DNA from: Saccharopolyspora rhizosphaerae
GTDB lineage: Bacteria; Actinomycetota; Actinomycetes; Mycobacteriales; Pseudonocardiaceae
Direction of reading: 5' to 3'
Length of the DNA stretch: 64,000 nt
Assembly (NCBI RefSeq): GCF_003931915.1
Contig: NZ_RSAA01000017.1
Coordinates: 62,001-126,000 of the forward strand
Shown here: positions 41,291 through 49,670 of the stretch, piece after piece
Numbering within the stretch: position 1 is the stretch's first letter
How the letters are laid out: each line of letters begins with the position of its first letter
Translations under genes and position numbers: made by a program
The notes under the pieces: generated by a model
The model's input: the letters and a program-made list of their open reading frames with translations, nothing else
Database searches by the model: none
What the model was told of the DNA's origin: nothing

Positions 41291-42284
41291 CCGCACCTCC
41301 GGGCAGCACCTGGACCTTGAGACCGGCACCGCTGCGCATCAGCTCGAGCGCCTTGCCGAACTCCTCCAGCGGCAGCGCGTCGGTGAGCAGCTCGTCGCTG
41401 TTGATCGCACCCATCGCCATGAGGTCCAGCGCCGGGCCGAAGCTGTGCAGCACCGCCATCGAACCGACGATCTTGATCTCGTCGTTGTAGATGCGGAAGG
41501 GGGACAGGGAAATCCGCGCGTCGGCGGGGGCGACGCCGAACACCAGCAGCCGCCCGCCGCGGCGCACCTTGTCGAAGGCGGTCTCGATGGCCGGGGCGGC
41601 ACCGGTGCAGTCCACGGCGGCGTCGAAGTTCGCCTCGAGCTCGCCGGCGTCCTCGACGGCGGCGACCGCACCCAGCCGCTCCGCGCGCGGGAGCCGCGCG
41701 CCGTTGCGGTCGGCCACGGTGACCTGCGCGCCCGCGCGCTGCAGCAGCTGCTGCACGAGCAGGCCCATCGTTCCCGCGCCGATGACCAGGAACCGCTCGC
41801 CGGCTTCGACGCCGATCTGGCGCACGCCGTGCACCGCGCAGGAGACGGGCTCGACCAGCGCGCCCTGCTGCCACGTCATCTCGTCGGGCATCCGGTAGCA
41901 GTTCGCCGACGGCACCGCGACGTACTCGGCGAACGCGCCGTCGACGGTGTCGCCGGTGGCTCCCCAGTTCGCGCACAGGTTGCCGTGGCCGTTGCGGCAG
42001 GGCGTGCAGTAGCCGCAGAACAGCGACGGGTCCACCGCGACCCGGTCGCCGACCCGCCACTCGCCCGGCACCTCCGGCCCGACCTCGACGACCTCACCGG
42101 CGAACTCATGCCCCGGCACGATCGGGTAAGGCGTGGGCGGGAAGTGCCCGTCCGCGATGTGCACGTCAGTGCCGCAGATCCCCGTGGCACCGACCTTCAC
42201 CACCAGCTGGCGCTCCCTCGGTACCGGATCCGGTACGTCGCCCACCCGGGTGGAACCGGGCTCGTCGATGATCGCGGCGCGCAT
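41283..42284 (-). CDS. zinc-dependent alcohol (polyol) dehydrogenase
   Basis: Medium-chain dehydrogenase of 333 residues. Catalytic zinc ligands are in GATGICGTDVHIADG and PYPIVPGHEFAGEVVEVG; the structural-zinc cysteines are CGYCTPCRNGHGNLC. The NAD-binding loop is FLVIGAGTMGLLVQQLL, followed by an acidic residue (VTVADRNG), which favours NAD+. It resembles sorbitol/xylitol dehydrogenases and would oxidise the imported polyol. First gene of the operon; ATG 42284 is preceded by GGAGGCGGAGG. Confidence 0.9.
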   Translation of the reverse strand: MRAAIIDEPGSTRVGDVPDPVPRERQLVVKVGATGICGTDVHIADGHFPPTPYPIVPGHEFAGEVVEVGPEVPGEWRVGDRVAVDPSLFCGYCTPCRNGHGNLCANWGATGDTVDGAFAEYVAVPSANCYRMPDEMTWQQGALVEPVSCAVHGVRQIGVEAGERFLVIGAGTMGLLVQQLLQRAGAQVTVADRNGARLPRAERLGAVAAVEDAGELEANFDAAVDCTGAAPAIETAFDKVRRGGRLLVFGVAPADARISLSPFRIYNDEIKIVGSMAVLHSFGPALDLMAMGAINSDELLTDALPLEEFGKALELMRSGAGLKVQVLPGGADA

Positions 42285-42303
42285 GACACCTCCGCCTCCA
42301 GAG

Positions 42304-42317
42304 CGCTCATCTGAGCG
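42304..42317. promoter_or_regulatory. SorC-type operator 1
   Basis: CGCTCATCTGAGCG, inverted repeat with 6-base arms, 20 bases before the dehydrogenase start codon. It shares GCTCATxTGAGC with the site at 42407-42422. Confidence 0.65.
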
Positions 42318-42406
42318 AACTGCGCTGTACTCGGCCCTGAATCTGAAAGGCATTGAAGAGGTCCACAGGTCACTGCGTCAAGCTTTCACGCCGCTTTCAC
42401 GCTAGA

Positions 42407-42422
42407 GTGCTCATATGAGCAC
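42407..42422. promoter_or_regulatory. SorC-type operator 2, overlapping the regulator's start codon
   Basis: GTGCTCATATGAGCAC is a perfect 16-bp palindrome and covers ATG 42415. Together with operator 1, about 105 bases away, it suggests looping or autorepression. Confidence 0.7.
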
Positions 42423-43404
42423 CACTCGACCGCGGAGCGGACTGATCGACACCATGACGGCGGCCGCCATCGCACACCGGTTCTTCGTGGCCGGGCGTTC
42501 GAAGCTGGAGATCGCCGAGGAGTTCGGCATCAGCCGCTTCAAGGCCGCCCGCGTCCTGTCCTCCGCGCAGGAGGACGGGCTGGTGAAGATCTCCTTCGAG
42601 TTGCCCTTCCCGGTCGACGTGGAGCGATCCGAACAGCTCCGGACGGCCTACGGGCTGCGCCGCGCGCTGGTGCTCAACCGAGCGCAGTCGAGAACCGATC
42701 GGGCGGAGCTGCGCCGCCGGATGGGCGCCTTGGCCGCGCAGCTCCTCTCCGAGATCACGGTGGGAGGAGACGTCATCGGCCTGTCGTGGGCGCGCTCGGT
42801 CAACGCCATGGCCGAGGCGATCCGCAGCCTCCCGAAGTGCCCGGTGGTGCAGCTGTGCGGCGTCCAGGCGGGCATGGACATGCGGGACCGCTCGGTGGAG
42901 ACGGTCGGCCGGGTGGCCGCGGTCAGCGGCGGCGAGTCCTACCCCATCTACGGGCCGCTGGTGCTCCCCGACCGCCGCACCACCGAGATCCTGCGCGCCC
43001 AGCCGGGCATCGCGGAGACCTTCGAGCAGTTCCGGCACCTGACCAAGGCGGTGGTGAGCATCGGGGCGTGGCAGGACAACGAGTCCACCGTCTACGACGC
43101 GCTCAGCCCTGCCGAACGCGAGTCGATCCGCGAGCTCGGCGTCACCGCCGAGATCGCCGCCCGGCTCTTCGACGCCGACGGCAACGCGGTGTCCACCGGT
43201 CTCTCCCACCACGTGCTGGCCATCCCGCACGAGCAGCTCCGCGCGGTCCCCGAGGTGATCGCGGTCGGCTACACGACGCCAAAAGCGCGTGCCATAGACG
43301 CGGTCCTGCGGTCCGGCATCGTCAACACCCTCGTCACCGACGCCGAAGCAGCGGACCGCCTCCTCCACCTCGTCTCCGAACGGCCCGTGTCCCGCCCGGC
43401 CTGA
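42415..43404 (+). CDS. SorC/DeoR-type sugar-binding transcriptional regulator
   Basis: Regulator of 329 residues. HTH near residues 20-60: AAIAHRFFVAGRSKLEIAEEFGISRFKAARVLSSAQEDGLVKISF. The remainder is the SorC sugar-phosphate sensor domain, with GLSWARSVNAMAEAI and VVQLCGVQAGMD typical. It is divergent from the polyol operon and flanked by two matching palindromes, one covering its own start, so it likely represses both units until a phosphorylated or free polyol binds. The start is leader-poor, and the transcript may be leaderless. Confidence 0.92.
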   Translation: MSTTRPRSGLIDTMTAAAIAHRFFVAGRSKLEIAEEFGISRFKAARVLSSAQEDGLVKISFELPFPVDVERSEQLRTAYGLRRALVLNRAQSRTDRAELRRRMGALAAQLLSEITVGGDVIGLSWARSVNAMAEAIRSLPKCPVVQLCGVQAGMDMRDRSVETVGRVAAVSGGESYPIYGPLVLPDRRTTEILRAQPGIAETFEQFRHLTKAVVSIGAWQDNESTVYDALSPAERESIRELGVTAEIAARLFDADGNAVSTGLSHHVLAIPHEQLRAVPEVIAVGYTTPKARAIDAVLRSGIVNTLVTDAEAADRLLHLVSERPVSRPA

Positions 43405-43490
43405 CCGAGCCCGACGACCGTGAAACGGACGGCGGACCAAGCACTTCCGCACTTTGACGTGATCGTGATCTTGCTGCAGCGCTGATCCGT

Positions 43491-43519
43491 TGACCGGTAC
43501 AACGTTCAACGTTACAGTT
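43491..43519 (+). promoter_or_regulatory. sigma70-like promoter of the molybdenum hydroxylase operon
   Basis: TTGACC and TACAGT are separated by exactly 17 bases. The spacer carries AACGTT twice (CAACGTTCAACGTTAC), possibly an operator. It is 97 bases upstream of the start at 43616. Confidence 0.6.
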
Positions 43520-43615
43520 CCGCTGCCCGATCGACCTGGATCATCGTCTTCCCAGGTCAAGACCACTGTTCCAGGCCGCAGGCGCCGCGCGTGCGCCCGG
43601 CGTGAGGGGAGCGAG

Positions 43616-45961
43616 ATGACGACCGCGGACCGATCTTCACCGCATTCGTCGCAGCCCGCCGGTTCTCCACCCGCCGAGCCCCGCACCGTCGGCCGCCGGG
43701 GCTTCCTCGGTTACGTGCTGGCCGCGCCGACGCTGGTGGCCGCCGCCGACCTGAACCTGCGCGCGCCCACCGCCGAAGCACAAGGCCTGCCGCCGGCTCC
43801 GTCCCCCGCCATCGCCGAGATCACCGACCTCAGCGACATGCTGGAGTACTCGGCAGCTCCCACGGCCAACCTCATCACCGTCACGGTCAACACCGACGGC
43901 ACCGTCTCCTTCGAGCTGCCGCGCGCCGAGGTGGGCCAAGGCATCACCACCTCGACCGCGATGCTCATCGCCGAGGAGATGGACGTGCCGGTCGAGCACG
44001 TCCACGTCTCGCTCGCCGACGCCCGGCCCGAGCTGGTGTTCAACCAGATCACCGGCGGTTCCGGCACCACGCTGTCGACCTACACGCCGATCCGGGTCGC
44101 CGCCGCCGTGGCGCGCGGGAGGCTGCTGCAGGCAGCCGCGATCGAGCTGGAGCAGTCCGTGTCGAGCCTGCGGCTCAAGCAGGGTGTCGTCACCGACCTG
44201 CTGGGCAACACCATCGGCATCGGCGATCTCGCGAAGAAGGCCGCGAGCGTGCGCACCGAAGAGGTCCCGGTGCAGCTCAAGCCCGCCGAGGACTTCAGCG
44301 TCATCGGCAAGCCGCACAACCGCGTGGACGCGCTCGCCGCGGTGACCGGCACCAAGAAGTTCGCGATGGACCTCACGATCCCGGGCGCGCTGCCGACGAT
44401 GGTGTGCCGGCCGCCGACGATCAACGGGAAGGTCGGCTCGGTGCGCAACCTCGACGAGGTCGCCACCATGCCCGGGGTCACCGACGTCGTGGCGATCTCC
44501 ACCGGGGTCGCCGTGCGCGCCCAGACCTTCGGCCAGTGCATCGACGCGGTGCGGGCCTTGGACGTCGACTGGAAGCCCGGCACCGCCGAGGGCAAGTCCG
44601 ACCAGTCCGTCCTCGCCGAGCTGCGGGCGGCCGAGGCCCCGCTGGTGGCGCCGAAGGGCGAGTCCAGTGTGGAGGGTGACTTCACCTTCCACTTCCGCAG
44701 CAACAGCGCGCTGGAGACCAACTGCGCGATCGCGGACGTGCGGCGCGACCGGGCCGAGATCTGGTCGGCGCAGAAGAACCCGATCGTCACCAAGGAGACC
44801 ATCTCCGCCGAGTACGGCATCCCGCTCGACGCGGTGAAGGTGCACGTCACCGAGGGCGGCGGGTCGTTCGGGCGCAAGCTGTTCAACGACGGCGCGGTGG
44901 AGGCCGCGGAGATCTCCCGCAAGCTCGGCAAGCCGGTCAAGCTCATGTGGCACCGCGCCGACGACTCGCGCCAGGGCCGCACCCACCCGATGGCGACCTC
45001 ACGGGTGCGGGTGGGCGTCTCCGGTGACAACGTGCTCAGCTACGAGCAGCGGCACACCAGCGTCTTCACCGACTTCAGCCACGGCTTCGGCGAGATCATC
45101 ACCGCCAGCGCGGCGAAGCTGCCGGTCATGGACGCGTCGTTCTCGCAGACCATCTTCACGTTCACCCAGAACATGCCCTACGGGTTCGGGGCGACCACGC
45201 AGCTGCTCAACGAGACCGACAAGGGTTTCAACACCGGCAGCATGCGCAACATCTACTCCCCCGACGTCACCACCGCGCGCGAGCTGATCGTCGACCAGCT
45301 GGCGGCGAAGATGGGCGAGGACCCCTACCGGTTCCGCCAGCGGTTCCTGCAGGAGGAGCGGCTCACCGCCGTGCTGGACCAGGTCGCCGAGGCCGGCCGG
45401 TGGGGCCGGTCGATGCCGGCCGGGACCGCGCAGGGCATCGCGGTGCACTCCGAGTACCGGTCGACGATCGCGACGCTGGTGGAGGTCGACTGCACGCCGG
45501 AGACGGTGAACCGGCCGATCCGCGACGGCGTGGCCGGACCACGGGTCACCAAGGCGGTGTGCGCGGTGGACATCGGTCTCGCGGTCAACCCGCGCGGCTT
45601 GGAGGCCCAGGTCATGGGCGGCATCAACGACGGCATCGCCAACGCGCTGACCTCCAGCCTGCACCTGACCGACGGGCACTTCCTGGAAGCCAGCTGGGAC
45701 AACTACTTCTACACCCGGCAGTGGAACTCGCCGCCGGAGCTGGAGATCATCATCATGCCGCCGACGACCGGCAAGCCCGGTGGCGCCGGCGAGCTCGGAG
45801 TCGCCTCGGCCCAGGCGGCGGTGGCCTGCGCCTACGCCCGCGCGACCGGGTCGATGCCGACGAGCTTCCCGATCAACCACGGGACGCTGTCGTTCGAGCC
45901 GAAGCCGAACGTCCCGCCGATCCCGCAGTCGCCCACCGACGGCCTGCGCCACGCGCAGTGA
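43616..45961 (+). CDS. xanthine dehydrogenase-family molybdopterin subunit (isoquinoline 1-oxidoreductase beta type), Tat-exported
   Basis: Molybdenum hydroxylase large subunit of 781 residues. An N-terminal twin-arginine signal, GRRGFLGYVLAAPTLVAAA, marks export of the folded enzyme. The body has the IorB layout: N-terminal ELPRAEVGQGITTSTAMLIAEEM, GGGSFGRKLFNDGAVEAAEI with the glutamine/arginine cofactor loop, and KPGGAGELGVASAQAAVACA with the catalytic glutamate near the C-terminus. It inserts water-derived oxygen into an aldehyde or N-heterocycle. GAGGGGAGCGAG precedes ATG 43616. The 2Fe-2S partner follows after 18 bases. Confidence 0.93.
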   Translation: MTTADRSSPHSSQPAGSPPAEPRTVGRRGFLGYVLAAPTLVAAADLNLRAPTAEAQGLPPAPSPAIAEITDLSDMLEYSAAPTANLITVTVNTDGTVSFELPRAEVGQGITTSTAMLIAEEMDVPVEHVHVSLADARPELVFNQITGGSGTTLSTYTPIRVAAAVARGRLLQAAAIELEQSVSSLRLKQGVVTDLLGNTIGIGDLAKKAASVRTEEVPVQLKPAEDFSVIGKPHNRVDALAAVTGTKKFAMDLTIPGALPTMVCRPPTINGKVGSVRNLDEVATMPGVTDVVAISTGVAVRAQTFGQCIDAVRALDVDWKPGTAEGKSDQSVLAELRAAEAPLVAPKGESSVEGDFTFHFRSNSALETNCAIADVRRDRAEIWSAQKNPIVTKETISAEYGIPLDAVKVHVTEGGGSFGRKLFNDGAVEAAEISRKLGKPVKLMWHRADDSRQGRTHPMATSRVRVGVSGDNVLSYEQRHTSVFTDFSHGFGEIITASAAKLPVMDASFSQTIFTFTQNMPYGFGATTQLLNETDKGFNTGSMRNIYSPDVTTARELIVDQLAAKMGEDPYRFRQRFLQEERLTAVLDQVAEAGRWGRSMPAGTAQGIAVHSEYRSTIATLVEVDCTPETVNRPIRDGVAGPRVTKAVCAVDIGLAVNPRGLEAQVMGGINDGIANALTSSLHLTDGHFLEASWDNYFYTRQWNSPPELEIIIMPPTTGKPGGAGELGVASAQAAVACAYARATGSMPTSFPINHGTLSFEPKPNVPPIPQSPTDGLRHAQ

Positions 45962-45979
45962 CGACCTGGAGGAATCCCC

Positions 45980-46456
45980 GTGCCTGAGCACACCTTTCGA
46001 CTCAACGGCGAGCAGGTCACCGTCGACGTCGCCGACGACGTGCGGGTGCTGTGGGTGCTGCGCGACCTGCTGGGCGTGACCGGGCCGAAGTACGGCTGCG
46101 GGATCAACGTCTGCAAGGCCTGCACCAGCCACATCAACGGCAAGGCGTTCAACCCCTGCTCGGTCCCGGTCGGCGACCTCTCCGCCGAGGACGAGGTCAC
46201 CACGATCGAGGGCCTGCCCGCCACGGTCGACTCCGAGCTGCACCCGATGCAGGAGGCGTGGCTGGAGCAGGACGTGGCGCAGTGCGGCTACTGCCAGCCG
46301 GGCCAGATCATGGCCGCGGTGGCCCTGGTGCGCCGCGCCTCGGAGGAGGGACGCCAGATCACCGAGGCCGACCTCGACTCGCTCCGCAACATCTGCCGCT
46401 GCGGCACGTACTTCCGCATCCGCGAAGCCATCAAGTCCGGCGCCGCCACGATGTGA
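45980..46456 (+). CDS. (2Fe-2S) subunit of the molybdenum hydroxylase (IorA type)
   Basis: Iron-sulfur subunit of 158 residues. First cluster: GPKYGCGINVCKACTSHINGKAFNPC, with ferredoxin-type CxxxxCxxC and a fourth cysteine. Second cluster: CGYCQPGQIM and NICRCGTYFRIREAI. It relays electrons from the molybdenum centre. GTG 45980 has CTGGAGGAAT upstream. No FAD subunit or c-type cytochrome is adjacent, so the final electron acceptor is unclear. It presumably travels out through the partner's Tat signal. Confidence 0.93.
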   Translation: MPEHTFRLNGEQVTVDVADDVRVLWVLRDLLGVTGPKYGCGINVCKACTSHINGKAFNPCSVPVGDLSAEDEVTTIEGLPATVDSELHPMQEAWLEQDVAQCGYCQPGQIMAAVALVRRASEEGRQITEADLDSLRNICRCGTYFRIREAIKSGAATM

Positions 46457-46707
46457 CCTCACCGCGCACGACCCGCCGCGACCGCGCTCCCGAGGCCCGC
46501 AGGGGGCTCCTCGGAGCGGTCGCGGTGTCGTGCCGTCGGGCGTCGTGGGGACTCCTGCGCCACGTCACAGCCGTGGCCGGGGCTGGACACGGCTCGCCCC
46601 GCGCCCCGGGCGCGCAGACAGGCGCCACCACAGGTGGGCGCGGTATCCTGGACGTGCCGGCGGGCGCTCCGCGCTGGCACGTGGAGCATTCGATCCCCGC
46701 ACGGCGG

Positions 46708-46734
46708 AGCCTCCGGTCCGAGCGACCGGAGGCT
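46708..46734 (+). terminator. hairpin terminator-like element
   Basis: Perfect 11-bp stem AGCCTCCGGTC/GACCGGAGGCT with a 5-base loop, followed by TCCGCTTC. It is 250 bases past the hydroxylase operon, so it may end that transcript or a separate small RNA. Confidence 0.5.
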
Positions 46735-46779
46735 TCCGCTTCAGACGCTCCCGGACACGGGGCTCACCCTCACCGTCCC

Positions 46780-46848
46780 GAGCGGCTCCGTGGCGCCGCG
46801 ACGCCTGAGATGGAACAGGCTCGGCGCACGAGGTCCACGAAGCCGCTC
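46780..46848. repeat. palindromic intergenic repeat, copy A
   Basis: Arms GAGCGGCTCCGTGG (46780-46793) and CCACGAAGCCGCTC (46835-46848) are inverted with 13 of 14 matches. The same arm pair occurs at 61334-61412. Sequence after the right arm (AGGTCCCGCTACC) also resembles copy B. Looks like a REP/MITE-like element. Confidence 0.65.
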
Positions 46849-46876
46849 AGGTCCCGCTACCGGGCGGTTGACGAGA

Positions 46877-48316
46877 TCATCCGCCGAGGAGCTTGTCGAT
46901 CTGCTGGTGGACGGTGAGCACCGCCAGCACGCCGAACAGGATGATCGACCAGATCAGCGCGCCGAGGCGAACGCCGGAGATGCGGATCTGGGCGGGCAGC
47001 ATCTTGCGGTTGATGGCGATGAGCAGGCCGGAGTAGATGAACATCATGAGCCCGCCGGTGCAGGCGGCGATGGTGGCCAGCAGCAGCGGCTGCCCCATGC
47101 CCGCGACGATCACCACGGTGCCGATGATGCACAGGCCCCACACCAGGACCGCGTAGATCTTGCTCTCCGAGGCGTCCGGGAAGTAGCTCGTCTTGAGCAC
47201 GTCGGCGGCCAGGCGGCTGGTGTAGTCGACGATGCCCAACGCCGCCGCGAACAACGAGAACGCGCCCACGACCCAGAAGAAGTAGCCGAACCAGCCGCCG
47301 GCCGTGGCCGACATCTTCTCGCCCTCGACACGCAGGAACGACACGTCGTTCTCCAGGCCCGGGTGACCGAAGACGGTGCCGTAGGCCAGCAACGACATGA
47401 ACATGATGGACAGGAACGTGATGGCCACGAAGGTCATCAGCTGCTCCTTGTTGGCGAAGCGCCACCAGGCCTTCCAGCGGTCCAGGTTCTCGTCGGTGGC
47501 CGGGAAGATGAAGCCGGCCTGTCCGCGCGCCTCGGCCTGACCGGTCAGCGGGGAGACGATCTTCGGGACGTAGTGCCCCATCCCGAAGCCCTTGTCGCGG
47601 ATCCAGTTGCTCTGCACGAGGTTCTGGCCGCCACCGGCACCGGCGAAGGCGAGCGCGCCCATCAGCACGGCGAAACCGAGCTCGGCAGCCGGGAACCCGG
47701 GTTCGGTGACCACGGTCGGCAGTGCCTGCCAGGTCTCGGCGCCGATGACGAACAGGCAGCCGATCGCGATGAGCAGCACGACCGCGGCGACCTTGAGCAT
47801 CTCCGCGCGCTCCAGCGCGGTGTACACGGCCGGCGCCAGGGTGAGGATCAGCGCCACCAGCACCAAGATCCCCACGGCCACGACGGACTTGTCGCCGCCG
47901 ACCGCGTAGGTGATCAGCGTCGCCGAACTCGTCGCCCACGCGGGCCAGAGGTTGGCGAAGTAGGCCATGATCGCGAACACCAGGCCCCAGTGCTTCCACA
48001 GCCGGCTGAAGCCGGTCACCGCGGTCTCACCGGTGGCCAGGGTGTAGCGCTCGATCTCCATGTTCAGGAAGTACTGCGTGATCAAGCCCAGCAGCGCCGC
48101 CCACACGAAGGTCAGCCCGACCTGCGAGGTGATGTAGGGGAAGAGGATGAACTCACCGCTGGCCAGGCCGACACCGGCGGCGACGATGCCAGGTCCGATC
48201 AGCCGCCACTGGTTGCGCGGCGGTTCCGGCAGGTCGCGCACCTGCGGTTGCGGGATGTACTTGTCGGGGAACGCCTTCGCCGGGCTCACCGAGCTCGCCT
48301 CGTTGCGATCTGCCAT
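46877..48316 (-). CDS. Nramp-fold membrane transporter lacking canonical metal motifs
   Basis: Polytopic protein of 479 residues with 11-12 helices, scoring by eye as Nramp family. However, the first-helix motif DPGN is replaced: RLIGPGIVAAGVGLASGEFIL has ASGE at that place. The sixth-helix MPH motif is also changed, to GAGGGQNLVQSNW. Both motifs bind the metal in Mn2+/Fe2+ Nramps, so the cargo probably differs (another ion or an organic solute). A large loop with ENDVSFLRVEGEKMSA lies between helices. ATG 48316 has a weak ribosome site. It lies downstream of an MFS gene on the same strand. Confidence 0.85.
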   Translation of the reverse strand: MADRNEASSVSPAKAFPDKYIPQPQVRDLPEPPRNQWRLIGPGIVAAGVGLASGEFILFPYITSQVGLTFVWAALLGLITQYFLNMEIERYTLATGETAVTGFSRLWKHWGLVFAIMAYFANLWPAWATSSATLITYAVGGDKSVVAVGILVLVALILTLAPAVYTALERAEMLKVAAVVLLIAIGCLFVIGAETWQALPTVVTEPGFPAAELGFAVLMGALAFAGAGGGQNLVQSNWIRDKGFGMGHYVPKIVSPLTGQAEARGQAGFIFPATDENLDRWKAWWRFANKEQLMTFVAITFLSIMFMSLLAYGTVFGHPGLENDVSFLRVEGEKMSATAGGWFGYFFWVVGAFSLFAAALGIVDYTSRLAADVLKTSYFPDASESKIYAVLVWGLCIIGTVVIVAGMGQPLLLATIAACTGGLMMFIYSGLLIAINRKMLPAQIRISGVRLGALIWSIILFGVLAVLTVHQQIDKLLGG

Positions 48317-48364
48317 CGTCGGCACCCTTGCTCGTGGTTGTGCTTGTCGTACGAAGAGGGGCCA

Positions 48365-48419
48365 ACGTAAGCGCCCGAACAGCACTCGGGCCGAAAAGTA
48401 ATCTTTTCGTCGCTTACGT
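48365..48419 (-). other. three-way-junction-like nested inverted repeat between two transporter genes
   Basis: Outer stem ACGTAAGCG/CGCTTACGT (9 bp, perfect). Inside it are two complete hairpins: CGAAAAG-ATTA-CTTTTCG (7 bp) and CCCGA-7 bases-TCGGG (5 bp), with only single unpaired bases between. The MFS stop codon lies within the outer stem. Could be an attenuator, processing site or operator pair. Confidence 0.6.
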
Positions 48420-49670
48420 CGTTCTTTCCGCGACCTCGTGGAGGTCGGGGGTGCCCACGGGCTTCGCGACCAGGAAGGCGTAGCTGAGCGCGGCGAGGAT
48501 CGCGATGCCGCTGGCCGCCAGCAGCGCCACCACGAAAGAACCGGTCTCCTCGACGAGGATGCCGGTGATCAGCGGCGCGAAGGCGCCGCCGAAGTAGCCG
48601 CCGAAGTTCTGCAGGCTGCCCAGCGACGCGGTGATCCGCTCGCTACCCGCTGTGGCCGCCAGCGACCAGGCTCCGGCGCTCGCGGAGTTCATGAAGAACT
48701 GCGCCAGCGAGATGCACACCAGCGCCAGCGTGGTGCTGGGGGTGAGCGCCACGGGGATCGTGCACAGCCCGCCGACGAGCAGTCCCGTGCAGATCGGGAT
48801 CTTCCGCGCCAGCATGGTCGGAACTCCTCGCCGCACCAGGAGATCTCCGAAGCCACCACCGGCGAGCATGCCCAGCGTTCCGGCCAGGTACGGAACGATC
48901 AGCGCGATCCCGGTGTCGGCGACGCTGAGCCCGCGCTCGCTCTCGAGGTAGGCCGGCAACCACGTCAGGTAGAGGTAGATGGAGTAGATGACGCCGGTGA
49001 AGCCCAGCACCATGCCCCAGGTCGTGCGGTGCCGCAGCAGGCCCGCCCACTCCCGGACCGACACCGGCACCGGCCGCTCCTCGTCGGTCGACGGCGCCCG
49101 GTCGCGGTGGACGCCGAACCAGACCAGCGCGAGCACGATGCCGACCGCACCGGCCACGACGAACATGGTCCGCCACCCGTAGGCCAGCATCAGCCAGGTC
49201 AGCAGCGGTGGCGCGATCGCGGGCGCGATGGTGGAGGCGGCGTTGAACAACCCGACGGGAAACCCGCGCGATGCGCGCGGCCACCACTGGGAGACCACCT
49301 TCGCCCCTCCGGGGAACGCCGGCGCTTCACCGAGCCCGAGGACGACCCTGCCGAGCAGCATCTGCTTGAAGTTCGCCGCCAGGCCGCAGAACGCCTGCGC
49401 CACCGACCACAGCAGCAGCCCTCCACCGAGCACCCGCCGCGCCCCGAACCGGTCGAGCAGTCCCCCGGCGGGCAGCTGGGCGAACGCGTACGCCCAGGAG
49501 AACACCGACAGCAGCAAGCCCATCTCGGCCGGACCGATGCCGAAGTCCTGCTGCACGCTGTGGTTGGCGATGGCCAGCGTGCTGCGGTCGACGTAGTTGA
49601 CGATGCCGATCAGCAGCAGCATCACCATCAGCACGACCCGCATCCGCCGGATGCCCGCTGGCGCTCCCAC
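48414..49670 (-). CDS. MFS transporter, anion:cation symporter (ACS/glucarate-type) family
   Basis: Twelve-helix symporter of 418 residues. Helix 1 has IGIVNYVDRSTLAIANHSVQQDF, the ACS family signature, followed by GLLLSVFSWAYAFAQLPAGGLLDRFGARRV and GLGEAPAFPGGAKVVSQWWPRASRG. Members take up organic anions such as glucarate, galactonate or phthalate. GTG 49670 is used. The downstream Nramp-fold transporter may share its transcript. Confidence 0.92.
   Translation of the reverse strand: MGAPAGIRRMRVVLMVMLLLIGIVNYVDRSTLAIANHSVQQDFGIGPAEMGLLLSVFSWAYAFAQLPAGGLLDRFGARRVLGGGLLLWSVAQAFCGLAANFKQMLLGRVVLGLGEAPAFPGGAKVVSQWWPRASRGFPVGLFNAASTIAPAIAPPLLTWLMLAYGWRTMFVVAGAVGIVLALVWFGVHRDRAPSTDEERPVPVSVREWAGLLRHRTTWGMVLGFTGVIYSIYLYLTWLPAYLESERGLSVADTGIALIVPYLAGTLGMLAGGGFGDLLVRRGVPTMLARKIPICTGLLVGGLCTIPVALTPSTTLALVCISLAQFFMNSASAGAWSLAATAGSERITASLGSLQNFGGYFGGAFAPLITGILVEETGSFVVALLAASGIAILAALSYAFLVAKPVGTPDLHEVAERTT

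Larger units (their letters stand above)
46457..46876. other. 420-base interval with hairpin and repeat element
   Basis: Contains CGTGCC/GGCACG arms near 46655-46680, the terminator-like hairpin 46708-46734, and the palindromic repeat 46780-46848. A GGTATCCTGG stretch near 46641 could be a promoter, making a short noncoding transcript ending at the hairpin possible. No protein frame is convincing. Confidence 0.45.
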
